A DNA stretch of 64,000 bases from Stigmatella aurantiaca DW4/3-1 (GCF_000165485.1 NC_014623.1:8264893-8328892); one strand, 5' to 3'; shown: positions 49,635-57,522, numbered from the stretch's first letter. The notes: a model not told the origin generated them from the letters alone. A program made the numbers and translations.

Positions 49635-50746
49635 ACGCACGCTGGGGATTCCAGGGGTTGCTGCTGCTCTGGGGGCTGGGAGGCGTGGCCTGCTTCTTTG
49701 ATCCCAACTTCGCCCGCTTCGAGAAGTGCGGCACCAACAACACCTGCGCCAGCGGCTACTCCTGCTTTGTGGAAGAAGGGGTCTGCCTGCCGGACTGTGG
49801 CTTCCAGGAGCGCTGCCCCGGCGAGGATCCGCCTCCCCCGGGAGCGTCGGACGCTGGGCAGAACGAGGACGCAGGCGAAGGGGGCGGAACGGATGCGGGA
49901 ACCGACGCCGGAGTAGATGGAGGCACTGACGCAGGCCCCCCCACGGTCAAGCCCTTGAGCTGGGTGACCCGGAGCCTGCCCCTGGCCACCGAGGAAGTGC
50001 CCTACGCCCACGAGCTGCAAGTGGAAGGAGGAACCCCTCCCTACTCTTTCCGGGCCGTGGGCTCCCTGCCCAGGAACTTCGGCCTCGACGGAGCCATTCT
50101 CAAAGGTTCCCCCCCCACGGACGTGGGGTCCCCCCGCGTGGCGTTCCGGGTCACCGACTCGGCCCTCCCTCCCTCCAGCGTGCAGGAGGAGTTCACCCTG
50201 GAGGTGCGTTCCCTGCTCCGTCTGGCCGGACCAGGAGTCCTCGCGAATGGCTACACCGGCACGGCCTACACGGAGACCCTCTCCGCCACGGGAGGCACGC
50301 CTCCTTATACGTTCACGATAGACCCGGGCAGCGCCCTCCCCGCGAATCTCTCCCTCCAGCCCAATGGAGTCCTCATGGGCACTCCTGCCGCCACCTCAGG
50401 ACAGAAGCCCTACTTGGTGCGGGTCACCGACTCAGGAACGCCTCCGCAAACGGTCACCCGGAGCCTGTGGCTCGAACTCAAGACCCAACCGCTCCTGGGG
50501 GAGATCGCCAACCACTCCGTCCCGGACGGCCGGGTCGGAACGAAGTACACCTACACCTTCAAGATCTCGAATGGCGCGACGCCGACCTGGGTCCTGAAAA
50601 AGGGGCCCCTTCCCTCGGGCATCCAATTCGATGCGGCGACGGCCACCCTCACAGGCACTCCCAACCAGAAGACCACCCAGACATTCACCATCGGCACGGA
50701 AGGCATCCTGAACCTCCAGAAGGACTTCACGCTGACGATCCATTGA
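49631..50746 (+). CDS. Surface lipoprotein with putative Ig (He_PIG-type) domains
   Basis: 371 residues, ATGA overlap with the previous gene. Lipobox VAC gives lipidated Cys21. A Cys-rich knot follows (CGTNNTCASGYSCF...CLPDCGFQERC), then an Asp/Ala/Gly linker (DAGTDAGVDGG) typical of myxobacterial lipoproteins. The rest holds three Ig-like repeats with the GGTPPYSFRAVG, GGTPPYTFTIDPG and GATPTWVLKKG pattern of putative Ig domains, each followed by a strand ending FRVTD/VRVTD. Outer-membrane or surface location and a binding role are expected. Convergent with the receiver gene. Confidence 0.85.
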   Translation: MNARWGFQGLLLLWGLGGVACFFDPNFARFEKCGTNNTCASGYSCFVEEGVCLPDCGFQERCPGEDPPPPGASDAGQNEDAGEGGGTDAGTDAGVDGGTDAGPPTVKPLSWVTRSLPLATEEVPYAHELQVEGGTPPYSFRAVGSLPRNFGLDGAILKGSPPTDVGSPRVAFRVTDSALPPSSVQEEFTLEVRSLLRLAGPGVLANGYTGTAYTETLSATGGTPPYTFTIDPGSALPANLSLQPNGVLMGTPAATSGQKPYLVRVTDSGTPPQTVTRSLWLELKTQPLLGEIANHSVPDGRVGTKYTYTFKISNGATPTWVLKKGPLPSGIQFDAATATLTGTPNQKTTQTFTIGTEGILNLQKDFTLTIH

Positions 50747-50758
50747 CGCCCAGAGCGC

Positions 50759-51166
50759 TCAGGCCTGCCCCACCGGGGGACGGAAGACCCGGAGCAGGTG
50801 GTGGGCCAGCACCTCGCCCACGGCCTGCTTGAGCGCATTCAGGAGCCGGTGGAGCCCCTCGGCCGAGTCATCGCGTGCCTCGAGCACCCGCTCGTGGCTT
50901 CCGTCGAAGACGCGCAGGCTGCCGGGAACGAGCGCGATGACGGCTTGAGCGGGGTAGCGCTTGCGCAGCAGGGCCAGGAACAGCGGATGGTCCTCGTCGG
51001 GCCGTCGCAGGTCCACCACGACGACCGAGGGGGGCGAAGAGGCCAAGGAGGCAAGCGCCGCGTCGGCGTCCTCGGCTGCCCCCACGGCGAGCTCCGGTTC
51101 CGAGAGGAAACGCAAGAGCAGTTCGCGGGAGGCGCGATGCGGGCTGACCACGAGGACATGACGCAT
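50759..51166 (-). CDS. Response-regulator receiver-like protein, acidic pair missing
   Basis: 135 residues. A receiver fold is recognisable: MRHVLVVSPHRASRELLLRFL (strand 1; the usual Asp/Glu pair is replaced by Ser-Pro), then the phospho-acceptor region VVVVDLRRPDEDHPLFLALL, where the Asp is kept. The C-terminus is not an output domain. Without the acidic pair, Mg-dependent phosphorylation should be weak, so it may be a phosphorylation-independent adaptor. It lies alone, 48 bases past the RmuC gene on the same strand. Confidence 0.7.
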   Translation of the reverse strand: MRHVLVVSPHRASRELLLRFLSEPELAVGAAEDADAALASLASSPPSVVVVDLRRPDEDHPLFLALLRKRYPAQAVIALVPGSLRVFDGSHERVLEARDDSAEGLHRLLNALKQAVGEVLAHHLLRVFRPPVGQA

Positions 51167-51213
51167 GGGCCGTGGCAGGTACCCGAAGCCCTGGGTGGCG
51201 GCAAGCGCGCCGT

Positions 51214-52659
51214 TCAGCTCTCTGGCAAGCCCGTCCGCTCGGCGACGAGGGGATCCATCTCCGGGGCACGAAGCGGCCGGGCCACGGTGTCCAGGGTGGG
51301 CAGCACGGGCACGTCCTCGCCCGTGGCGGCGCCCAGCTCCTTGAAGCGCCGGGCCCCGGGAAGAACGCGCACCTCCAGGGAGCCCACGGTGGTGTTGTAC
51401 GCATCCACGGCCCGGTCCAGGTTGCGGCCCAAGTCGCCGAAATGGCGGGCCAACGTCCGGATGCGGTCATACAGCGCGCGCCCCAGCTCACGAATCTCAT
51501 GGGCGTTGCGGGCCACGTTCTCCTGGCGCCAGCCGTAGGCCACGGCGCGCAGCAGGGCAATGAGCGTGGTGGGCGTGGCGAGGATGACCTGCCGGTCCAC
51601 CCCCGCCTCGATGAGGGCGGGGTCCTGCTCCAGCGCGGCGCTGAAGAACGTCTCGCCCGGCAGGAACATCACCACGAACTCCGGGGCGGACGGAAACTGC
51701 TCCCAGTAGGCCTTGTCGCCCAGGGCCTTGAGGTGGGCGCGCGTCTGCGCGGCGTGCTCGCGCAGCTTCACCAGCCGGGCACTGTCGTCGCGGACCTCCA
51801 GGGCCTCCAGGTAGGCCTGGAGCGGGGCCTTGGAGTCCACCACCACGCTCTTGTTGCCGGGCAGGCGCACCACCATGTCCGGACGCAGGCGCCCGCGCTC
51901 GTGGGTGACGGTCTCCTGCTGGACGAAGTCACAGCACTCCACCATGCCGGCCAGCTCCACCACGCGCCGCAGCTGGATCTCCCCCCACCGCCCGCGCACG
52001 GTGGGGGCGCGCAGGGCGCCCACGAGGCTGGCCGTCTCGGCGCGCAAGGATTCCTGGGTGGAGGCGAGCGACTGGAGCTGCTGGGCGAGGCCGCCATAGG
52101 CCTGGGCCCGCGCCTGCTCCAGGTGGGTGACCTGCGCATCCACCTTCTCCAGGGACTCGCGCAAGGGCCGCACCATGGCCTCGATGGAGCGCTCGCGCTG
52201 GGTGAGGTCCGCGCGCGCGCCCTCCTGGAAGCGCGAGAGCTGAAGCTGGGCGAGTTCCAGGAAGGACTGGTTGTTCATCCGCAGCGCATCGGCGGAGAGG
52301 GCCTTGAAGGACTGGGCCAGCTCGTCCCGCGCCTCGGTAAGCAGCTCCAGCTTCTCCTCCATGCCCCGGCGCTCCTCGGCCGTGGCGGACTGGAGCGCGG
52401 ACAGCCGCACCTCCAGCCCGGTGCAGGCATCCTGGAGCTGCCGGACGCGAAGACGCTCGGCATCCAGCGCCCGGCGCACTTCCTGGAGTTCCCCTTCCCG
52501 GCCGCGCAGACGCTCGGCCAGGGTGGCGCGCCCGGCCTCTTCCTCCATCCGGACGAGGCGGGTTTCGTGCTGGAGGCGGCCCTGGAGGAGCAGCCAGGTA
52601 AGACCGGCCCCCAGCAGGCTTCCGGCGATGAGCAGGGCAAGGGCGAGGACGAGGGCCAT
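51214..52659 (-). CDS. rmuC: RmuC family DNA recombination protein
   Basis: 481 residues from ATG 52659, which places a membrane anchor at the N-terminus (MALVLALALLIAGSLLGAGLTWLLL). A long coiled coil (about residues 30-190, rich in Arg/Glu/Leu heptads) precedes the RmuC nuclease-like domain: LVGALRAPTVRGRWGEIQLRRVVELAGM (about 205-232), VDSKAPLQAYLEAL (about 280-293), PEFVVMFLPGE, and IDRQVILATPTTLIALLRA-type ending. In E. coli RmuC limits inversions at short repeats; its activity is not settled. Probably in an operon with the receiver-like gene. Confidence 0.93.
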   Translation of the reverse strand: MALVLALALLIAGSLLGAGLTWLLLQGRLQHETRLVRMEEEAGRATLAERLRGREGELQEVRRALDAERLRVRQLQDACTGLEVRLSALQSATAEERRGMEEKLELLTEARDELAQSFKALSADALRMNNQSFLELAQLQLSRFQEGARADLTQRERSIEAMVRPLRESLEKVDAQVTHLEQARAQAYGGLAQQLQSLASTQESLRAETASLVGALRAPTVRGRWGEIQLRRVVELAGMVECCDFVQQETVTHERGRLRPDMVVRLPGNKSVVVDSKAPLQAYLEALEVRDDSARLVKLREHAAQTRAHLKALGDKAYWEQFPSAPEFVVMFLPGETFFSAALEQDPALIEAGVDRQVILATPTTLIALLRAVAYGWRQENVARNAHEIRELGRALYDRIRTLARHFGDLGRNLDRAVDAYNTTVGSLEVRVLPGARRFKELGAATGEDVPVLPTLDTVARPLRAPEMDPLVAERTGLPES

Positions 52660-52759
52660 GGAGGGCCCGGCCCCTAGCACACCGGTCTGACATGCCTCCG
52701 GACCGGCCGGGTGGGAAGTGGCGCCCAGGAGTGCGACAGGCTACTCACCAGGTTCTGTG

Positions 52760-54139
52760 ATGAAGACCGAACTCCACTTCGACTGCGGCACCTTGGTTGC
52801 GCCGGCGCTGCCGGAAGATGGGCCCCTGCGCTCGCTCTTCCAGAAGGATGGGCGCACGGGCGTCTTCCGGGCGGCGGCCTGGCGCTACCGGGAGGTGGTG
52901 CTGCGGCTGCGCGAGCTGGCGACGCCTTATCAGGACCAGGCGCGGCGCTTCGAGCCCCTGGAGGTGGCGCTCACGGCCCCCATCGAGCCCTTCCCCCACC
53001 AGCGCGAGGCCCTGGAGGCCTGGACCCAGGCCGGAGGCCGGGGGCTGGTGGAGCTGCCCACGGGGGCGGGGAAGACCTTGCTGGCGGTGATGGCCATCGC
53101 CCAGGTGAAGCGGCCCACGCTGGTGGTGGTGCCCACGCTGGACCTGATGGCGCAGTGGCAGGCGGTGCTGAGCCGGCACCTGGGACTTCCGGTGGGGCTC
53201 CTGGGAGGCGGGGTCAACGACCGGCAACCGTTGACGGTGACGACGTACGACTCGGCGATGGCGCAGACGGAGTTCCACGGCAACCGGTTCGGCCTGCTCA
53301 TCTGCGACGAGTGCCACCACCTGCCCGCGCCCAGCTACCGCTTCATCGCGGAGGGCTCGCTGGCGCCCTACCGGCTGGGCCTGTCGGCGACGCTGGAGCG
53401 CGCGGACGGAGGCGAGCGCGTGTGCGAGGAGCTGCTGGGCCCCCGGGTGTACCGGGCGGACATCCGCGAACTCCAGGGGCGCTACCTGGCGCCCTACGAA
53501 GTCCGCCGCATCGAGGTGCCGCTGACAGCGGAGGAGAAGGCGCGGTACGACGAGGCCCGGGCCCGCTACCTGGGCTTCGTGCGCAAGAACGGCATCGCGC
53601 TGGGCTCTCCGGAGGGCTGGGCGCGCTTCCTCGCGCAGAGCCAGCGCAGCGACGAGGGGCGCGCGGCGTACCGGGGCTACCGGGAGCAGCGGCGCATCGC
53701 GTTGACCTCGAGCGCCAAGATGGAGGTGCTGTGGCGGCTGCTGCTGGAGCACCGCGAGGACCGTGTGCTCGTCTTCACCGACGACAACGAGACGGTGTAC
53801 ACGCTGGCGCGAAGGCTGCTGCTGCCCGTCATCACGCACCACACGCCGATTCCCGAGCGCAAGGCGCTCCTGGCGGCGTTCGCGAGCGGGGAACTGCCGG
53901 TGCTGCTCACCTCGCGCGTGCTCAACGAGGGGGTGGACGTGCCCGAGGCGCGCGTGGGGGTGGTGCTCAGCGGCAGCGGCAGCGTGCGCGAGCACGTGCA
54001 GCGGCTGGGACGCATCCTGCGCCAGCGCCCGGGAAAGCGCGCCCTGCTCTACGAGGTGTGCTCGGCACAGACGGCGGAGAGCGGCATCAGCGAGCGTCGG
54101 CGGCAACACCGCGCCTACCAGGAAGGTGAGCCGTGCTGA
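52760..54139 (+). CDS. XPB-type superfamily 2 DNA helicase
   Basis: 459 residues from ATG 52760 (GTG 52757 is the alternative). Similar in length to archaeal XPB. Walker A ELPTGAGKTLLAVM (about residues 102-115), motif II CDECHHLP (about 185-192), motif III LSATLERADGGE (about 213-224), a thumb-like insert, then motifs IV-VI: VFTDDNETVYTLARRLL, TSRVLNEGVDVPEARVG and SGSGSVREHVQRLGRILRQR. The RED motif of archaeal and eukaryotic XPB follows motif III and is RAD here. It overlaps the nuclease gene by 7 bases, forming the XPB-Bax1 pair. Confidence 0.9.
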   Translation: MKTELHFDCGTLVAPALPEDGPLRSLFQKDGRTGVFRAAAWRYREVVLRLRELATPYQDQARRFEPLEVALTAPIEPFPHQREALEAWTQAGGRGLVELPTGAGKTLLAVMAIAQVKRPTLVVVPTLDLMAQWQAVLSRHLGLPVGLLGGGVNDRQPLTVTTYDSAMAQTEFHGNRFGLLICDECHHLPAPSYRFIAEGSLAPYRLGLSATLERADGGERVCEELLGPRVYRADIRELQGRYLAPYEVRRIEVPLTAEEKARYDEARARYLGFVRKNGIALGSPEGWARFLAQSQRSDEGRAAYRGYREQRRIALTSSAKMEVLWRLLLEHREDRVLVFTDDNETVYTLARRLLLPVITHHTPIPERKALLAAFASGELPVLLTSRVLNEGVDVPEARVGVVLSGSGSVREHVQRLGRILRQRPGKRALLYEVCSAQTAESGISERRRQHRAYQEGEPC

Positions 54140-55347
54140 CGCGAGACCTGCTGCTCTTCCGCGTCCGGGAAGGCAAGCTGCGCCCCTCCTTCATCAAACG
54201 CGAGGACCCGGAGCTGCTGGCCCTGGCCACGGAGTTGGTGGCCGAGGTGGAGCGCGCCAGGGGCCAGACGCGGGATGAGCTGGAGGAAACCCTCGCCCTG
54301 CGCGCGGGCGCCTTCGCGCGGCCCAAGATCGCGCGCGGCTTGGTGAAGTTGCTGCTGGACCGGGCCCTGTTCGACGAGGCCACCGAAGGCGCCGCGCAAG
54401 CACGCTGGGAACACTTCCAGACGGCGGCCCGGGTGCTGCGGACGTTGCCCCCCGAGGCCCCGGTGGGGCTGTACGAGGCCCGGCTCGCGGAGGCCTTGCC
54501 AGCCCCCCTGGAAGAAGTCCGCGAGGCGCTCTACGTGGACCTGCCCGGCCACCGGCGGCTGCTCGACTGGGAGACGCTCACGCCGCCCGAGCTGCTGGAC
54601 CGCTACAACCTGGCCCTGGCCCAGGGCCCGCTGATGGGCGCGCGGCGGCTCACGTTGCGCGCGCGGGCCCCCGGGCTGCTGCGGGTGCGCAAGGTGCTTC
54701 GGTGGCTGAAGTTCTGCCGGCTGGTGGCGGAGGTGCGGCGGGAGGGCGACGACTGGGCGCTGGAGGTGGAGGGGCCCGGGGCGGTGCTGTCCCTTCAGAA
54801 GAAATACGGCCTGCAACTCGCCAGCTTCTTGTCGGTGGTGCCGGTGCTGGAGCGCTGGGAACTGGCCGCCGAGGTGGACGCCCACGCGCGCCGCCGGGTG
54901 ATGCTCGTGCTGGACCAGAGGGATCCGCTGGTCTCTCCCCACCCCTCCGCGCTGGGCCACATCCCTCCCGAGGTGGCCACGCTCGCGCAGGGCTTCGAGG
55001 ACGCGGAGTGGGCGTTGGATCTCACCCCTTTGCCGCGCCACATGGGCGCCTCCGGCCTGTGCGTGCCCGACCTCACCTTCCGCCATCAGCAGACGGGGCG
55101 GGAGGTGGCGCTGGAGCTCTTCCACGCGTGGCACGCGGGCCCCTTGGCCCGGCGGCTCGCGGAGCTGCGCTCGAGACCGGATCCCCTGCTGCTGCTCGGG
55201 GTGGACCGGGCGTTGACGCGAACCGGGGAACGGGAAGAGCTGGAAGCCCACCCGCAGGTCGTCCTTTTCAACGGCTTTCCCTCCGCACGCAAGCTGCGCG
55301 AGCGGCTGTCCAAGCTCGGCGAGCCGCCTCCCTCCGCGGCCCCCTGA
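54133..55347 (+). CDS. DUF790 family nuclease (Bax1, XPB partner)
   Basis: 404 residues from GTG 54133, inside the last codons of the helicase. The N-terminus MLTRDLLLFRVREGKLRPSFI is the DUF790 hallmark, followed by a helical region (about residues 30-140). The C-terminal nuclease domain shows LEVEGPGAVLSLQKKYGLQLA (about 210-230) and VCVPDLTFRHQQTGREVALELFHAWH (about 307-335), in which PDLTF and ELFH give the Asp and Glu of a PD-(D/E)xK-like site. Archaeal Bax1 is a structure-specific nuclease recruited by XPB. Confidence 0.9.
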   Translation: MLTRDLLLFRVREGKLRPSFIKREDPELLALATELVAEVERARGQTRDELEETLALRAGAFARPKIARGLVKLLLDRALFDEATEGAAQARWEHFQTAARVLRTLPPEAPVGLYEARLAEALPAPLEEVREALYVDLPGHRRLLDWETLTPPELLDRYNLALAQGPLMGARRLTLRARAPGLLRVRKVLRWLKFCRLVAEVRREGDDWALEVEGPGAVLSLQKKYGLQLASFLSVVPVLERWELAAEVDAHARRRVMLVLDQRDPLVSPHPSALGHIPPEVATLAQGFEDAEWALDLTPLPRHMGASGLCVPDLTFRHQQTGREVALELFHAWHAGPLARRLAELRSRPDPLLLLGVDRALTRTGEREELEAHPQVVLFNGFPSARKLRERLSKLGEPPPSAAP

Positions 55348-55359
55348 GGTCCGCGGACG

Positions 55360-55728
55360 TCAGCCGCCGCGAGGACGGAAGTTCGACGCCAGGACGCTGA
55401 GCAGGCGGATGGCGCTGCGGTCCAGCTGGCGGGCGCGGCGCATGAGCCTGCGCAGCTCCGCGGGCTCGCCGGCGTCGGAAGGTGGCTCGGCGGCCCACTT
55501 CACGTCCTGCGAGGGCTTGAGGCCCAGCGCTTCGTCCGCGGAGATGGAGAGCACCACGCACAACCGGCGGAAGGTTTGGATGCTTGGCAGCATGTGGCCG
55601 CGCTCCAAACGGCCGTAGACTTCGCTCGCAATACCAATGCGCTCAGCGACGTCGGCCTGCGTGAGATTGAGGCGCTGTCGAGCGAGGCGAGCAGCCGCGC
55701 CGAGCCTGGCTGCGAGGGTCTTTTCCAT
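55360..55728 (-). CDS. XRE-family helix-turn-helix transcriptional regulator
   Basis: 122 residues from ATG 55728; the frame is open to 55785 but that part lies in the divergent promoter. The Cro/C1-type HTH spans about residues 8-65: LAARLGAAARLARQRLNLTQ, ADVAERIGIASEVYGRLERG, then PSIQTFRRLCVVLSIS. A charged tail with an RRAR-rich helix follows. DNA-binding regulator of unknown target; the divergent receiver-like gene is the first candidate. Confidence 0.9.
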   Translation of the reverse strand: MEKTLAARLGAAARLARQRLNLTQADVAERIGIASEVYGRLERGHMLPSIQTFRRLCVVLSISADEALGLKPSQDVKWAAEPPSDAGEPAELRRLMRRARQLDRSAIRLLSVLASNFRPRGG

Positions 55729-55853
55729 ATTCGTTAACCCACCGGGTTCGCCTATGTCGATATGACTTGCAGGGTTGGCTTCCAAGAACTCGGCAGGTAG
55801 GCTCGTACGGATATGACCAGACGAGTCACATGGCGGAACGAGGTGTGGACGGT

Positions 55854-56264
55854 ATGGTTCGCGTGAAAATGCCCTGCTTCCTCTTCGTGGATCAGAACCC
55901 GCTCTGGCTGTCGGCGCTGGGACGCGCGACGCGCGATCTTCCAGGCTCCAAGCTCCTCGCCCGCAGTGCGGAAGAAGCGCTCAACCTGCTACGTCTCCAT
56001 GCGCCCGAAGTCGTCGTCAGCGGCTACTGCCTGCCGGAAGTGGACGGGCTGAGCCTGCTGGAACAGATGATGGACCTGGATCCCCGGGTGGCGTGCGTGC
56101 TGCACACGGCACAGCCTCCCGAGCTGCTGCGCAGCGCACGGGGCATCGCGCTGGTGGAGAAGGCCTCCCCTCCTGGGACGCTCCAGTCCGTCCTGCGAGC
56201 GCTCTACATCGCGCTCACTGGACAGCTTCCGGCATCCCCTGGAGAAAAAACCGGCGGCGCTTGA
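55854..56264 (+). CDS. Degenerate response-regulator receiver domain protein
   Basis: 136 residues from ATG 55854, which has GAGGTG 8 bases upstream. The receiver pattern is VKMPCFLFVDQNPLWLSALG, VVVSGYCLPEVDGLSLLEQ, VACVLHTAQ and IALVEKASP. The phospho-acceptor Asp is replaced by Gly (SGYCLP), although the conserved Lys (EKA) and the DG turn remain. It is thus a pseudo-receiver that cannot be phosphorylated in the usual way. No output domain. Divergent from the XRE regulator; convergent with the thioesterase. Confidence 0.8.
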   Translation: MVRVKMPCFLFVDQNPLWLSALGRATRDLPGSKLLARSAEEALNLLRLHAPEVVVSGYCLPEVDGLSLLEQMMDLDPRVACVLHTAQPPELLRSARGIALVEKASPPGTLQSVLRALYIALTGQLPASPGEKTGGA

Positions 56265-56311
56265 CTCGAGCAGGACCTATCAGGTCCACAGGCCACCGCT
56301 GACCCCTGAGA

Positions 56312-56336
56312 GGGGGCCACGGTCCCCGGGCCTCCC
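56312..56336. terminator. Hairpin between the pseudo-receiver and thioesterase genes
   Basis: GGGGGCC (56312-56318) pairs with GGCC-T-CCC (56329-56336, one bulged T) over a 10-nt loop. A second small hairpin, GGACCT/AGGTCC (56273-56287), lies just upstream. No U-tract. The two genes are convergent, so this is a plausible shared end. Confidence 0.35.
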
Positions 56337-56340
56337 CCCC

Positions 56341-57135
56341 TCAAGCCGTCAGGGGGGACCAGCGGAGCAACGAACGCTCGAGCGCCTCGCGCAAGTCGTC
56401 CGCCGCCGTGTGCATGAAGAAGTGCTCCCCGGGGAAGACCTGGAACGAGAAATCCGTGGAAGTGAGATCCTTCCACCCCGCCACCACATCGGGCATGGCG
56501 TGAGGGTCCCTCTCCCCAGCGAAGGCGCTCAATGGAACGGGGAGCGGAGACTCATCGATGACCTTATAGGTATCCACGATCTCGAAGTCGGCGCGCAGCA
56601 TGGGCGCCAGCATCTCCATGAGATCCTTGTGGGCGAGCACCTGAGCCGGCGTGCCGCCGTACTGCTCCAGTGCCTCGATGAACTCCTTCTCCGGAAGCGC
56701 GTACAGCGGACGGGCCTTCCTGCGTCCCGGAGGGGCGCCCGCGGCCACCAGCAGTCCCAAGGGCAGCGGAGCACCCTCGCGCAGCAACCAGCGCGTCACC
56801 TCCACGGCGACGAGCGTGCCCATGCTGTACCCGAAGAAAGCAAACGGGCGATCCGCCAGGGAGCGCACCACGGGCCCCAAGGCCGCGGCCATGGTCCGAA
56901 CATCCCGGAAGAGCGGCTCACCGAAGCGCGTCTCCCGCCCAGGGTACTGGGCGGCCAGCACTTCCACACCGGGGATTTGCTCCGCCCAGCGCTGCATGGC
57001 CGAAGCAGTCCCTCCCGCAAAGGGGAAGCACAACAGACGCAGACGCGCGTCCGCCCGCGTCTTCCCATAGGGAAACCAGGTCTTCACACCGGGGTTGGCG
57101 GCGTTTCCAACTCCCTGAACGGCTTTGTTGCTCAT
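56341..57135 (-). CDS. Type II thioesterase (alpha/beta hydrolase)
   Basis: 264 residues. The GrsT/RifR-type pattern is clear: LRLLCFPFAGGTASAMQRWAEQ (about residues 31-52), the nucleophile in FFGYSMGTLVAVEV (Ser about 105), Asp in AFAGERDPHAMP (about 214) and His in FPGEHFFMH (about 241). These enzymes clear stalled or wrong acyl groups from polyketide and non-ribosomal peptide assembly lines. No such assembly line is in the window, so this is an orphan or serves a distant cluster. An N-terminal extension of about 20 residues (MSNKAVQGVGNAANPG) is present. Confidence 0.9.
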   Translation of the reverse strand: MSNKAVQGVGNAANPGVKTWFPYGKTRADARLRLLCFPFAGGTASAMQRWAEQIPGVEVLAAQYPGRETRFGEPLFRDVRTMAAALGPVVRSLADRPFAFFGYSMGTLVAVEVTRWLLREGAPLPLGLLVAAGAPPGRRKARPLYALPEKEFIEALEQYGGTPAQVLAHKDLMEMLAPMLRADFEIVDTYKVIDESPLPVPLSAFAGERDPHAMPDVVAGWKDLTSTDFSFQVFPGEHFFMHTAADDLREALERSLLRWSPLTA

Positions 57136-57168
57136 GGAACCACTTCGTACTTCAACCCGCGCGGTGCG

Positions 57169-57435
57169 TCACGGGGTCGCGAGGAGGGTCATGGCTTGGG
57201 AATTACAGGGGAAACCCCCGACTTCACTCTCCGTCTGGGGCATGGGATTGATTCGCGGCCTGACCCGGTGCATCATGTCCGCCATTCGATTGACCCCACG
57301 ATGACGAACGCCCTGCCCCACTTCGAGCAGACCCCGTGCCTGGCCATGAGCCAGGGCGAGCGTTCCACCGTGCAGGCCCTCGTCCTCGTAGTAGGCGGAG
57401 AGCTCCTTCTTGCGCGCCTTCTTGCGCATGGGGGC
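57169..57435 (-). CDS. Questionable small frame antisense to the ilvB leader
   Basis: A possible 88-residue product beginning MRKKARKKELSAYYEDEGLHG. Its first 20 codons almost all end in G or C, as in true genes here, but later ones do not. It lies exactly opposite the Leu/Val-rich leader frame and the antiterminator segment, so the basic and Tyr-rich start is the complement of CTT and GTA codons. No family is recognised. I prefer the leader as the real element. Confidence 0.25.
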   Translation of the reverse strand, partial: APMRKKARKKELSAYYEDEGLHGGTLALAHGQARGLLEVGQGVRHRGVNRMADMMHRVRPRINPMPQTESEVGGFPCNSQAMTLLATP

Positions 57436-57450
57436 GGGCCGCCGTTCTGA
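57346..57450 (+). CDS. Putative leader peptide of the ilvBNEC operon
   Basis: 34 codons from ATG 57346 (an in-frame ATG at 57301 would give 49). The control region reads ALVLVVGGELLLARLLA (57376-57426), with Leu and Val codons CTC GTC CTC GTA GTA and then CTC CTT CTT, CTT CTT. GTA and CTT are rare in this genome, so their use here looks selected. The frame ends HGGGPPF-stop; the GGG GGC GGG codons are the antiterminator segment. Stalling at Leu/Val codons when these amino acids are scarce would favour antitermination. The ribosome site is weak. Confidence 0.55.
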   Translation: MSQGERSTVQALVLVVGGELLLARLLAHGGGPPF

Positions 57451-57496
57451 GTCGGGAGAAATCCTCCCCAGGCCGGAACGAATCAGCCCCGCCCCC
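57430..57496 (+). promoter_or_regulatory. Antiterminator pairing segments of the ilv attenuator
   Basis: GGGGGCGGG at 57430-57438 is perfectly complementary (9 bp) to CCCGCCCCC at 57488-57496, which includes the left arm of the terminator hairpin. The two structures exclude each other. The upstream segment lies at the end of the leader frame, where a ribosome moving on to the stop codon would cover it and allow the terminator to form. Confidence 0.55.
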
Positions 57497-57522
57497 GGAA
57501 ACGGTGGCGGGGTTTTCGTTTT
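57487..57522 (+). terminator. Intrinsic terminator / attenuator before ilvB
   Basis: CCCCGCC (57487-57493) pairs with GGCGGGG (57506-57512). Inside, CCG-GAAA-CGG (57495-57504) continues the stem past one C/T mismatch and closes with a GNRA-type GAAA loop. A T tract (TTTTCGTTTTT) follows directly. It stands 38 bases before the ilvB start. A terminator between promoter and first gene of a biosynthetic operon is the mark of attenuation. Confidence 0.8.
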
